NCBI GenBank assembly: GCA_050014815.1
Contig: JBEKCP010000142.1
Span: forward strand, 1 to 10,524
Source: JBEKCP01 sp050014815
Lineage (GTDB): Bacteria; Planctomycetota; Planctomycetia; Pirellulales; Thermoguttaceae
Direction of reading: 5' to 3'
DNA length: 10,524 bases
Each line of letters opens with the position of its first letter. Positions within the stretch are counted from its first letter, which is position 1. The notes under the pieces were generated by a model. That model was given only the letters and a program-made list of their open reading frames with translations, made no database searches and was not told where the DNA came from. A program made the position numbers and the translations under genes. Below, in pieces: positions 1-7,394 of the stretch.

Positions 1-277
1 CGGAGCGTGCTTCGCATGGGTGGTGCGCGCCCCCCTCTCCGCCGCGCCAGGTGAACGTCGGTGGGGGCAACTCCGGCGGAAACACCGTCTCGTCGAGCGG
101 ATACTCGATCGCCACGTCCGCCGCACTCGCAGGCTCCGCGTACTCCGGGGAAGCCAGGCGACCACCGGTCGGTACGACGCCCAGACCGACGATCATCCCG
201 AGCACCACCGCTGCCAGCACGGCGAACCCTGCGGCTACGACGATCCAGGCGATCCTTGCTGCTCTCCGGACGGTCAT
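1..277 (-). CDS. N-terminus of a membrane-anchored protein of unknown function (cut by window edge)
   Basis: An open frame on the minus strand starts at the ATG at 277-275 and runs without a stop to base 1, giving 92 codons. The first residues (MTVRRAARIAWIVVAAGFAV) have two to three arginines followed by a hydrophobic stretch to about residue 33, so it is an N-terminal membrane anchor or uncleaved signal. Residues from about 57 on read IEYPLDETVFPPELPPPTFTW. I recall this type of motif at the start of the extracytoplasmic part of large planctomycete/verrucomicrobial proteins, some with PD40 (WD-like), TPR or cytochrome c domains, but the part that would identify it lies outside the window. 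It starts 12 bp after the stop of the HEAT/lyase-like gene, so the two are probably co-transcribed. There is no clear Shine-Dalgarno. A run of six G (minus strand, near base 30-35) lies near the edge, where the reading becomes less protein-like; a frameshift there cannot be excluded. Confidence 0.75.
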   Translation of the reverse strand, partial: MTVRRAARIAWIVVAAGFAVLAAVVLGMIVGLGVVPTGGRLASPEYAEPASAADVAIEYPLDETVFPPELPPPTFTWRGGEGGAHHPCEARS

Positions 278-289
278 TGCGGTTGCACG

Positions 290-3200
290 CTACTCGATCA
301 GGAGGCGATTCTTTTCTTTGTCGAAGCGGACGATCCGCTTGCCGACCTTCACCTTGGCGTCCAGGCCGCGGCCCTCGACCTCGAATTTCGGCGCTGGGCC
401 TTTCTGAACGGTCATCACGAAGAAGAAGTCGGCGTTCTCTTCCTTCGTGTCGGCCTTGAGCGTGGCGGCCGTTCCCCCCGGCAATACGATATACTCGGGG
501 GGCGCTTCGGTCTGAATCTCGATGTCGCCCCCCGCCATTTTCGGTTTGTTCTTGCTCTTTGCCGCGCTGGTGAACTTCTTGTATGCCGGGTTCGGCTCTT
601 CCCACATCACCGGGCCGGCCGAGAGCGCAATGCCGTCGGGCGTGAGAAGTTGGCCGCGGAGCGATGTATCGGGCTGCTGCCCGGCAATGGTAAATGTGCT
701 GCCCTCGATCCTGTTCGAACTGCCGCCCGAGTGCATGACCCAGGTCTTGCCCTTCCCTCCGTGAACTCGGTCCACCAGGACGAACAATGCCGGCGTGCCG
801 GAGGCTTCGCTATAGTCGACGGCAAAGTGCCGCATGGCCTTGATGTTCGCCCCCAATGGTCGATACATGCTGCTGGTATCGGCGCCCAAGACGCCCGAGC
901 CGTCGGACTTGGACTCGAAGTAGACCTTCTTTCCAAAGCCGTTTCCGCAAGTCGGCGGCATGAGCACGACATTCTGCACGGCGTACTGCCAGTCGTGCTT
1001 CGAGCCCGGCATGGTCATGGCCCAGGCGGTGCCTAGGCCGGCGAAACAAAAGGAGCCGCCCTCGGGAAAGAAATAGCAGGGGCCCCGGCTCGGCTCGCTC
1101 CGCAGGAAGATCGATGCCGTGAAGTCGTCGGCGCCGCGGTCATAGGACTTGCGGAAGACGTAGCCTCCCTTGCGGCGGTCTTCGATGACCTTGGGCATCA
1201 CTTTCTCCGGCGGCTGCGGAGCGACGTCCGGCGGGAAGCCCGAGAACAGGAAGACGAGTTCCTTGCAGCCCATCTGCTGCAGCGTGTTCTCCAGCCGGTC
1301 TTCGGAGAGCTTCCACATGGCTGCCGGCATGAGTTCCGGCGGGAAGGCATGCACCAGCATGCCGAAGGGGCCGCTCTTGACCACCGTATAGCCGAATCTA
1401 CCCCCCGCCTTGCCGGCGGCGTGCGTGCTGACGCTGTCGAAGGCCATCGTCAAGGGATAGAGCCAGGGCAAGCTCGTGCCCGGCACGATCCGCTCCCCGG
1501 TGGCGTTCTCATAGGCCATCGTGAAAGGCATCAGGTTGTCGTAGGCGTGCGGGTAGCCGCCTTCGGTCCCAAAGCCGTGATCGCCGATCGAGTTGCGCCA
1601 CCAACTGAGCATTGCGTTGCGCGCGTGCCCGGCCTTGATGGGAATGTCCTGCCGCTCGCCCGTCTCTTCGTAGCGCTTCTTGGCAATTTCAAACTTCTTC
1701 ATTTGCCGCACGTAGCGAAGGTAATGCCCCATGCGCAAGTAAGCGTCGGTGTCACGGAAGGTGGGGCAGACCACGGGGCCTTTGACTTCGATCAGCAACC
1801 GGTGCAACCCCGGCTTGAGGATCGCATTGCCGCCGTTGACCACTTTTGTGCCGTTGATCCATAGGGCGGCCTCTTGGAAGCCGAAGGGGAACGACACGTC
1901 GATGTTGGTGCCCGTCTCTTGACCGACCTTCAACAGGCTGTACAGGTAGCTCCGCGCGCCGAGGCTAAAGGCGGGGAGCGTAATCTTGAACGGTTTGGTC
2001 GCGAAGGCGGCGCTGGGCACCACGGAGCTTTCGGGCAAGGGGACGCATTTCATCGTGTTGCCCTGGAACTGGACCTTGGTGCCCAACGATAGCCGGGCCT
2101 TCTCCGCCCCGCCCAGCGGGGCCAAGGGATCGCCCTCGGCGCCGTCGAAGGGCCCGAGCAACAACCACTGTTTCAGCACCTCGCCGCTTCTGTACTCGTG
2201 GACGGGCACGCCGTCGGCCGGCCCTGCCTCGGCGTCGGCGGCCAGTTCATAGACCGGCATCTGCTCGCGCGGCGGGTGGACGGTTATCGGGCCCTTTTCG
2301 CGGAGCATGGCCAGTGCCGCCAGGCCCGGCCCGCCCGTGCCGATCGCCGTCCAGTTGCTCGCCATCCCGTTGTTGAAGTTGCCGGTCAGCCCCACGGAAT
2401 TGACGATGATTCCCTGGCATTCGGCCAAGTACGTGCCGATTTCCTTGTTCTCTTCCTCTGTCAGGCAGTCGTAGGCGAAGTCGTAGGCGAACGCAGCGGA
2501 GTTGAGCTTGTAGGCCTTGTCATGCGGGTGACCTCCGCCGGGACTCTTGACCGTTGCGCGCAGGGCGGGCACGGCGCGGCGGCCCATCGCCTCGTCGCCG
2601 AAGAGAACATAGAGGAACCCGCAGCCGATAGCGCCGTCCAGGCCGGCGTCCTCGGTCACGGTGCCGCCGCGGCCCTCGACCCGATCGCGAATCGTGCGAA
2701 CGATGGCCTTGCCGATGGGCGTCAGCGCCCGCTTGCGCATGGCCGGCAGCTCCCCCTTGCGAAAAGCCAGGCGCGGGTGCTCGCCGCTTTCCAGCGGCGG
2801 CGTGTTCGAGGCCCCGGGCGGCGGGGGCAAAGGCAGAAGATCACCCGTCACCTCGCCGGAGACGGGCCGATAATTGTACTGGCCGGTGAACTTCCCCTTC
2901 AACTCCTCGCCCGGATCCAACTCGATCCGGTAACTGCCGAAACCGCCCATCACCCAAGGATCGTCATTGACGACCATTTCCAATTCGATCGTCCGGTCGT
3001 CTCCCTTGACGACCTCGCCTGAGTGAAAGCCTTGGTTGTAGCCGCGGGAGGTGCCCGACGCCGTCTCGGTCCACTTGCCGCCTTCACGGATCAACGTGAC
3101 AACCAGTGTTCGGCGCGCGGACGGGTCCTTGGGCAGAAGGAGGGAGTCTTTCAGCGACAGAAGGACGCAGGCGTCGGGGGGCAGTTTGCCCGGCTCCAGC

Positions 3201-4600
3201 TTGGGCAAGGGCCGCTCCGGCGGCAAGCGGCGATTGATCTCGAACCCGTTCTTCTCGGCCACTTCGCCGAAGTCCGGCTTGGCCGCCGGGAGCTTCGCAC
3301 CCGTGCGGCCTTCGATGCTCTTTCGGGCCTCGATCACCAGCTTGTCGATGCCGGAAACGTCCTGCGCCAACGCGCGGTTCAGCGCGGCCGCCGAACCGGC
3401 GTCGCCGATCTCCCCCAGCGTCTTGACCCACAGCTTCAACTCCGCCGCATTGGGGAACAGGGTCCACTTGAGGATGCGCTGCTGGATCGGCCCGACGGCC
3501 GGCTGCCCCAGGTAAACGCATACCTGGGCCACCGCCTCTTTAGCGAACAGGTCGCAGCGAACGTCAATCCCGCCTTTGGTCAGCGCGCCAAGGGCCGGCA
3601 CGCCGAGTTTCTTCAGATACGTAACGATCTCCGACCGCAAGTCCTCGGCTCCCTTTGGCGGCCGATCGCCGACCTTGTCGAGGCAGCGGACCAGCGCGGG
3701 CACGGTCTCCGGGCCGCCCAGTTCCATCAACAGCGTCGCCGCGTCCTTCCGGGCATCAAGGCCCACGTGAACATGGAACCCTTTCGCAAGCTCGCCCGCC
3801 AGCGGTTTGCCGATTTGCCGTGCGGCTGCCAGCGCGACTTTGCGAACGGATTTGTCATTGTCCAACACGGCGCGGGCCAGTGCCGGCCAATCGCACTCGG
3901 CCGTATCGCGGGCTAGGCCCTTGGCCGCGGCCTCGCGCACCGTGGTCTTTTCATCGCCCATGGCGCGGGCCAGGCCCTCTCGGGCCGACGGGTCCTTCCG
4001 CATCCCCAACTCGGCCGCGGCCGCGACCCGGACGCGCGTATCTTGATCCGACAGGCAATGCGCCAAGGCGCTGCTGGCGTCCGGGGTGCGGTAGGCGGCC
4101 AGCGCCGCGGCGGCGGCACGGCGGACCTCGGGATCCTCCTTGCGGAGCTGACGGACGAGCTCGCTCTCGCCAGCCGGGTCGTCGAGCGTCCCCATGGCCT
4201 CGATGGCCGCCAGCCGCACGGCGAGGTCGAGGTCCTCACCCGCCTTGATGACCGGCTGCACGCAATCCGCGTCGCCGATCCGGCCCATCGCCCGCACGCA
4301 GGCCGCTCGCACTTCAGGGTTCGGATCGGTGTCGGCATAGTGCACGAGCAGCACGACGGCCGATTTCATCTTCTGGTTGCCGGCCTGGACGGCGGTCTCC
4401 AGACGGGTCTTGGGGTTGCCCATCAGTTCGCGCAACCTGGCGTCGGGGATCCTCGCGCCGAGGACGGTGGCCTTCTCGTCGGTGGCTTCCCGGTTCCCGC
4501 TGCGCGAGATCGTCCAGCCCCAGGCGGCAAGGAACGCCACGGCGGCCACCGTCGGCAACAAGAAGATCGCAATCTTCTTCACGTTCATGTTGAACTCCAT
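290..4600 (-). CDS. Large membrane-anchored HEAT-repeat protein with heparinase/alginate-lyase-like region
   Basis: A protein of about 1436 aa, probably on the periplasmic or outer face. The N-terminus has lysines then a hydrophobic stretch (about residues 8-30), a signal or anchor. Residues about 65-425 are alanine- and leucine-rich helical repeats of HEAT type, with units such as DPNPEVRAACVRAMGRIGDA and EDPEVRRAAAAALAAYRTPD. Residues about 470-590 look beta-rich and end in a proline-rich linker. From about 600 (EHPRLAFRKGELPAMRKRA) the sequence resembles the alpha/alpha toroid of heparinase II/III and alginate-lyase proteins, with a NFNNGMASNWTAIGTG segment near 742-757. A segment starting WLLLGPFDG (about 812-945) looks like an inserted beta-sandwich binding module. 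The helical part resumes (GDHGFGTEGGYPHAYDN near 1005-1021). The last 290 residues are beta-rich, as in the heparinase C-terminal domain. Substrate and activity are inferred; I cannot fix catalytic residues. Two starts are possible: ATG at 4600 has GGAG 9 nt upstream, while ATG at 4588 has GGAG 6 nt upstream and gives MNVKKIAIFLL, which is at least as good. Confidence 0.9.
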   Translation of the reverse strand: MEFNMNVKKIAIFLLPTVAAVAFLAAWGWTISRSGNREATDEKATVLGARIPDARLRELMGNPKTRLETAVQAGNQKMKSAVVLLVHYADTDPNPEVRAACVRAMGRIGDADCVQPVIKAGEDLDLAVRLAAIEAMGTLDDPAGESELVRQLRKEDPEVRRAAAAALAAYRTPDASSALAHCLSDQDTRVRVAAAAELGMRKDPSAREGLARAMGDEKTTVREAAAKGLARDTAECDWPALARAVLDNDKSVRKVALAAARQIGKPLAGELAKGFHVHVGLDARKDAATLLMELGGPETVPALVRCLDKVGDRPPKGAEDLRSEIVTYLKKLGVPALGALTKGGIDVRCDLFAKEAVAQVCVYLGQPAVGPIQQRILKWTLFPNAAELKLWVKTLGEIGDAGSAAALNRALAQDVSGIDKLVIEARKSIEGRTGAKLPAAKPDFGEVAEKNGFEINRRLPPERPLPKLEPGKLPPDACVLLSLKDSLLLPKDPSARRTLVVTLIREGGKWTETASGTSRGYNQGFHSGEVVKGDDRTIELEMVVNDDPWVMGGFGSYRIELDPGEELKGKFTGQYNYRPVSGEVTGDLLPLPPPPGASNTPPLESGEHPRLAFRKGELPAMRKRALTPIGKAIVRTIRDRVEGRGGTVTEDAGLDGAIGCGFLYVLFGDEAMGRRAVPALRATVKSPGGGHPHDKAYKLNSAAFAYDFAYDCLTEEENKEIGTYLAECQGIIVNSVGLTGNFNNGMASNWTAIGTGGPGLAALAMLREKGPITVHPPREQMPVYELAADAEAGPADGVPVHEYRSGEVLKQWLLLGPFDGAEGDPLAPLGGAEKARLSLGTKVQFQGNTMKCVPLPESSVVPSAAFATKPFKITLPAFSLGARSYLYSLLKVGQETGTNIDVSFPFGFQEAALWINGTKVVNGGNAILKPGLHRLLIEVKGPVVCPTFRDTDAYLRMGHYLRYVRQMKKFEIAKKRYEETGERQDIPIKAGHARNAMLSWWRNSIGDHGFGTEGGYPHAYDNLMPFTMAYENATGERIVPGTSLPWLYPLTMAFDSVSTHAAGKAGGRFGYTVVKSGPFGMLVHAFPPELMPAAMWKLSEDRLENTLQQMGCKELVFLFSGFPPDVAPQPPEKVMPKVIEDRRKGGYVFRKSYDRGADDFTASIFLRSEPSRGPCYFFPEGGSFCFAGLGTAWAMTMPGSKHDWQYAVQNVVLMPPTCGNGFGKKVYFESKSDGSGVLGADTSSMYRPLGANIKAMRHFAVDYSEASGTPALFVLVDRVHGGKGKTWVMHSGGSSNRIEGSTFTIAGQQPDTSLRGQLLTPDGIALSAGPVMWEEPNPAYKKFTSAAKSKNKPKMAGGDIEIQTEAPPEYIVLPGGTAATLKADTKEENADFFFVMTVQKGPAPKFEVEGRGLDAKVKVGKRIVRFDKEKNRLLIE

Positions 4601-4643
4601 TCAGGGGGTCTCCGGCTCTCGGACAGTCACACCGGGAATGGGG

Positions 4644-4672
4644 ATTATCAGTACACCGTCAGCGGCCAGCAA
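4644..4672 (-). promoter_or_regulatory. Candidate sigma-70-type promoter for the HEAT/lyase-like gene
   Basis: On the minus strand, TTGCTG (4672-4667) and GATAAT (4649-4644) are separated by exactly 17 bp. The -10 matches five of six consensus bases and the -35 three of six. Transcription would begin near 4637, leaving about 37 nt before the ATG at 4600 or 49 nt before the ATG at 4588. It lies in the 137-bp gap after the TatD-like gene, so the large gene may be transcribed independently of the upstream pair. Consensus hits in a short gap can arise by chance and no experiment is available here. Confidence 0.4.
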
Positions 4673-4737
4673 GAGCGACCACGTCGCAACGCCCAGCAGC
4701 CCCAAGTTCGCCAACCAGCCGGTGATCCCGATCCCAC

Positions 4738-5559
4738 TTACTCTCGCGGGGTGAACTGGAAGTTGCGGCTCTGGTTGAAGAAGGCCAGGGGGTTGTCGTA
4801 GACGATCCGGCGGATGAGCGATTCGGCGTGGCCGCGGGCCCGCATCGCGCAGATGAACTGCGGCACGGCCATCGGGTCCGAGGGGCCCCAGTCGGCCGAG
4901 GAGTTCACGAGGATCCGCTCCGCGCCGAAGACCTCGACCATGTCGGCGGCCCGCTCCGGCGTGGCCTTCGTGGTCGGATACAGCGTGATGCCGGCCCAGT
5001 AGCCTTCGTCAAGCGCCAGGCGGAGCGTGTGCTCCTCGCAGTGGTCGATGCAGATGCGGCTGCGGTCCACGCGGCGGTCGGCCCGCAAGAGATCCAGGAT
5101 CATCCGCGTGCCCTTGTACTTGTCTTCCAGGTGGGGCGTGTGGAAGAGGATCTGCTCGTCGCGGGCCAGGGCCAATTCAAGGAGCGTTTCGAGCGTGGCG
5201 ACCTCGTTGCGGGTGTTCTTGTTCAGGCCGATCTCGCCGACGCCCAGCACGCCGGGGCGATCGAGGAACTCGGGCAAGAGCGCGATCACCTCGCGGCTGA
5301 AGGCGACGTCCTCGGCCTCCTTGGCGTTCACGCCGATCCAGGCGTAGTGCCGGATGCCGTAGTTGGCGGCCCGCTTGGGCTCCCACTCGGTCAGTTGCCG
5401 GAAGTAGTCGCGAAAGCTGTCCGCTGCCGAGCGATCGTAGCCCATCCAGAAGGCCGGCTCGCCGAGCCCGACGCAGCCGGCCCGGGCCAGGGCCGCCAGA
5501 TCGTCGGTCGTCCGCGAGGCGATGTGGATGTGGGGATCGAAGAATTGCATGGCGGTCAT
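4738..5559 (-). CDS. TatD-family metal-dependent hydrolase, EboB-like
   Basis: A cytosolic TIM-barrel amidohydrolase-fold protein of 273 aa (270 from the preferred start), full length for the family. Metal-site motifs appear in the expected order: DPHIH (His10 and His12), VGEIGLNKN with the bridging glutamate near 107, FHTPH near 137-141, CIDHCEEH near 172-179, and NSSADWG with the aspartate near 221. The overall pattern, including SRTTDD just after the HxH, EPAFWMGYDRS and the DP-VP segment after SADWG, matches the EboB subgroup seen in ebo clusters rather than housekeeping TatD nuclease. In those clusters the protein is linked to export of metabolites to the periplasm; its reaction is not known to me. 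The upstream gene's TGA overlaps the first ATG (ATGA). AGGGAGG touches that ATG directly, so the second ATG at 5550 (MQFFDPHIH), 9 nt beyond the site, is the likelier start. No eboA, eboC, eboD, eboE or eboF is visible nearby. Confidence 0.9.
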   Translation of the reverse strand: MTAMQFFDPHIHIASRTTDDLAALARAGCVGLGEPAFWMGYDRSAADSFRDYFRQLTEWEPKRAANYGIRHYAWIGVNAKEAEDVAFSREVIALLPEFLDRPGVLGVGEIGLNKNTRNEVATLETLLELALARDEQILFHTPHLEDKYKGTRMILDLLRADRRVDRSRICIDHCEEHTLRLALDEGYWAGITLYPTTKATPERAADMVEVFGAERILVNSSADWGPSDPMAVPQFICAMRARGHAESLIRRIVYDNPLAFFNQSRNFQFTPRE

Positions 5560-5810
5560 CCTCCCTGTTGCTTGCGCCAGTCGGCCTGGTAAGGAAGGGA
5601 GAAGATCATCTCGACGGCTTCGGTCCGGTCGCCCGTGGCGGACGAGAGCAGGCCGAGGCTCTGGCGGATCTTGTCCAACCGCGGATCACCGGCCACGGAG
5701 CCCTTGGCCCGGTCGATCCGGTCCAGCGCGGCCGCCACGTCGATTAGCCGGGCCCGAATGGCGAGGAACTCGCGGTCCAGGGTCTGGCCGGCGCTGAGTG
5801 GGTGCGACAT
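5556..5810 (-). CDS. Small hypothetical protein encoded just before the TatD-like hydrolase
   Basis: An 84-aa protein that I do not recognise by name. It is predicted soluble and mainly helical, with no signal peptide, no membrane segment and no cysteines. Charged and hydrophobic residues alternate in a helix-forming pattern (DREFLAIRARLIDVAAALDRIDRA, about residues 12-35), followed by DPRLDKIRQSLGLL and a C-terminal segment with FSLPYQADWRKQ. That order suggests a real folded small domain rather than a chance frame. The stop codon overlaps the first ATG of the TatD-like gene by 4 bp, the classic sign of a two-gene operon and often of physical or functional partnership. The start at 5810 has only a G-run (GGGGG) 5 nt upstream, a weak ribosome site. 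It is too short to be a normal EboA. Function unknown. Confidence 0.75.
   Translation of the reverse strand: MSHPLSAGQTLDREFLAIRARLIDVAAALDRIDRAKGSVAGDPRLDKIRQSLGLLSSATGDRTEAVEMIFSLPYQADWRKQQGG
5560..5566 (-). promoter_or_regulatory. Ribosome binding site deciding the TatD-like start
   Basis: AGGGAGG on the minus strand lies at zero distance from the ATG at 5559 and 9 nt from the in-frame ATG at 5550. Zero spacing does not allow normal initiation, so 5550 is favoured. The site sits inside the last codons of the preceding small gene, which suggests translational coupling. Confidence 0.6.
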
Positions 5811-6243
5811 GGGAACCCCCCGGGGGAACAGGTTCGAGGTATTCTACACCGTGCGCGGTGGTGGTGGTACGTTTCCGAAGGCGAAACATCGTATTTCCGC
5901 CCGCACAAGCTATTTGATTCTCCCACGCCGGACCGGACGGGACAAGTCCCCCCACCCCCTCCGCAGACCGAATGCGGCAAGACTCCCGAGCGGTCGCCGT
6001 CATAACCGGCACACCGTGCGCCGGCCACATCGTTTCGGGAAGGGTGGTACGGGCTGAGCCGCCTGGAGCAATGGCCGTGTACGGCCGGCCAGACCAGAAA
6101 CCCTGTTGGCCTATTTTGGGGGGGCCGGCGGCCGCAACTCGGCAAAAGTGCCCTTTCGTACCGCCGGGGTTTTGGGTAATATCCCCCATCCTTATCCCCG
6201 CGGCCAGAAGCGGCTGCTTCCTTCGGATTGCGGTCTGTAGACA
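5811..6243. promoter_or_regulatory. Divergent intergenic control region
   Basis: This 433-bp stretch lies between the minus-strand small gene/TatD-like pair and the plus-strand polysaccharide operon, so promoters for both must be in it or close by. No convincing coding frame is seen on either strand. Visible elements: a CCCCCCGGGGG tract immediately before the minus-strand start (5815-5825); TAGAAT on the minus strand near 5839-5844 without a good -35; four GGT triplets at 5857-5868; inverted repeat GTTTC-N7-GAAAC at 5871-5887; GGGAC-AA-GTCCC at 5939-5950; GGCCGT-GT-ACGGCC at 6073-6086; seven G at 6118-6124; and TAATAT at 6177-6182 on the plus strand, about 62 nt before the export gene start, with no clear -35. 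No tRNA, riboswitch or terminator is recognised. Confidence 0.5.
6073..6086. repeat. Short inverted repeat, possible operator
   Basis: GGCCGT and ACGGCC are perfect 6-bp inverted copies separated by GT. The element lies about 170 bp before the export lipoprotein gene, in the non-coding region. The tight spacing suits a dimeric protein site better than an RNA hairpin. Such sequences also occur by chance in GC-rich DNA, so this is weak. Confidence 0.25.
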
Positions 6244-7332
6244 ATGCCGTTGCGTGCCTCGTGCCGACGACACGGAGTTTCCGGCCTGCCGATAGCGGTT
6301 GCTGCGCTCCTGCTGTGCGCCGGCGGATGCGCCTCGGGCCGCTACTACGCCACGACCCTGCCTCCCGATCTGGCCGCCCCCGTCCTCGAAAACATGGAGG
6401 CCATCGACCTGTCGCGGTTGGCGCATAACGCCATCAACAGCGAGACGGTCGAGCCGGGCGACGTGCTGGACGTGAGCATGGTCACCAACTACAGCACGCT
6501 CACCTCGACCACCACTCCCGTCCGCATCGCCGATAATGGGACGGCCGACGTCCCCTTGGTCGGACCGGTGGCCGTCGCCGGGCTGGACATCGAGGCCGTG
6601 GAACGGGCCATGGCCGCCGCGGCCGTCAACCGCGGCATCTTCCAGAAACCGCATATCACCGTGACTCTCAGCAAGCCGCGGAGCAACCGGATCACCGTCG
6701 TCGGGGCAGTCAAACTGCCGGGCGTCTACTCGCTGTCTCGCGGCTCCAGCTCCCTGCTGGCGGCACTGGTGGCCGCGGGCGGGCTGATCGAGGAGAGCGG
6801 CCCGGAGGTCGAGATCCGCCACTCGTCGGGCGGGCCGGCCACCGCGGGCGGACCGCTCGGTCAGGGCGGACCGGGCAGTCTGGGCGGACCGGCCTCCCAG
6901 CAAGTCGTCCGCGTTGATCTGGCCAAAGCGACCGCCGAGGGGGACCGCCAGTACCCGATCTCCGACGGCGACGTCGTGGTGGTCCACCGGCGGGTCCAGA
7001 AGCCGATCTACGTCATGGGCCTGGTGCTGAAACCAGGGGAGTACAAATTGCCGGCCAACCAGAACCTCCAGGTCCTCGACGCCCTGGCGATGGCCGGCGA
7101 CCGCTCCACCCAGTTGGCCGACAAGGTCTTCGTCATCAGGCGTCTCCCCGGCCGGCCGGAACCGGCAGTCATCGAGGTCAGCGTCCGCGAGGCCAAGAAC
7201 AACGGCAAGGTGAACCTCCGGCTGGCGCCGGGCGATATCGTCAGCGTCGAGGACACGCCGATCACCATGGTGGGCCGGGCCCTCTCCGAGCTCCTGCATT
7301 TCTCGGTCGGAGCCGGATATAACCTTTACTGA
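6244..7332 (+). CDS. Polysaccharide export outer-membrane lipoprotein (Wza type, SLBB)
   Basis: A protein of 362 aa that would form the outer-membrane or periplasmic channel for a capsule or exopolysaccharide. Residues 1-28 form a signal peptide with a basic start and a hydrophobic core (LPIAVAALLLCAGG), followed by Cys29, the likely lipidated residue; the lipobox AGGC is slightly atypical because Ala, not Leu, is at -3. The Poly_export domain spans about 65-150 (VEPGDVLDVSM; PLVGPVAVAGLDIEAVERAM). A first SLBB-type segment follows (ITVVGAVKLPGVYSL, from about 157) and a second at about 254-340 (IYVMGLVLKPGEYKLPANQN; LRLAPGDIVSVEDTP). Between them is a Gly/Pro repeat (residues 196-219, listed separately). 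The C-terminus is short after the second SLBB (ALSELLHFSVGAGYNLY) and I see no obvious long Wza-like amphipathic helix. No Shine-Dalgarno precedes the ATG; the in-frame TTG at 6250 is an alternative. It heads the operon, 62 bp before the kinase gene. Confidence 0.92.
   Translation: MPLRASCRRHGVSGLPIAVAALLLCAGGCASGRYYATTLPPDLAAPVLENMEAIDLSRLAHNAINSETVEPGDVLDVSMVTNYSTLTSTTTPVRIADNGTADVPLVGPVAVAGLDIEAVERAMAAAAVNRGIFQKPHITVTLSKPRSNRITVVGAVKLPGVYSLSRGSSSLLAALVAAGGLIEESGPEVEIRHSSGGPATAGGPLGQGGPGSLGGPASQQVVRVDLAKATAEGDRQYPISDGDVVVVHRRVQKPIYVMGLVLKPGEYKLPANQNLQVLDALAMAGDRSTQLADKVFVIRRLPGRPEPAVIEVSVREAKNNGKVNLRLAPGDIVSVEDTPITMVGRALSELLHFSVGAGYNLY
6829..6900 (+). repeat. Four in-frame 18-bp tandem repeats coding GGPxxx
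   Basis: GGGCGGACCG occurs at 6846, 6864 and 6882, exactly 18 bp apart, and a copy with one change (GGGCGGGCCG) lies at 6828, again 18 bp before. The period keeps frame and encodes four six-residue units: GGPATA, GGPLGQ, GGPGSL, GGPASQ (residues 196-219 of the export lipoprotein). The first nine bases of each unit are nearly fixed while the last nine vary. This points to an old tandem duplication in which only Gly-Gly-Pro is under selection. It forms a flexible loop within or next to the first SLBB domain. Confidence 0.9.
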
Positions 7333-7394
7333 TCGAGCGGCGCAAGGGGCCCCAACCCTACACAAGTGCCGAGAACAACCGAGACTGGGCCGAC

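Noticed and set aside
20..1036. Long plus-strand open frames opposite the HEAT/lyase-like gene (also 2198-3022, 3023-3916 and 4043-4801)
   Set aside because: All are antisense to a continuous, domain-bearing gene and show the low-complexity Arg/Gly/His pattern of shadow frames.
4700..4780. A 'PEP' tripeptide followed by a hydrophobic stretch, resembling a PEP-CTERM sorting tail
   Set aside because: It lies in a frame without a start that overlaps the end of the TatD-like gene, and the basic cluster after the hydrophobic part is missing.
6105..6119. A sigma-54-like TTGGC...TTGG sequence before the export gene
   Set aside because: The spacing between the GG and the second element is one base off and the essential GC at -12 is replaced by GG, so it does not meet the consensus.
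5811..6243. A c-di-GMP or other riboswitch before the polysaccharide operon
   Set aside because: I looked for the conserved GEMM core and other familiar riboswitch cores and found none.
5686..7365. A 559-codon minus-strand open frame covering the export gene and the intergenic region
   Set aside because: Composition is that of a shadow frame and it would overlap the well-supported export lipoprotein and the small gene; no motif supports it.
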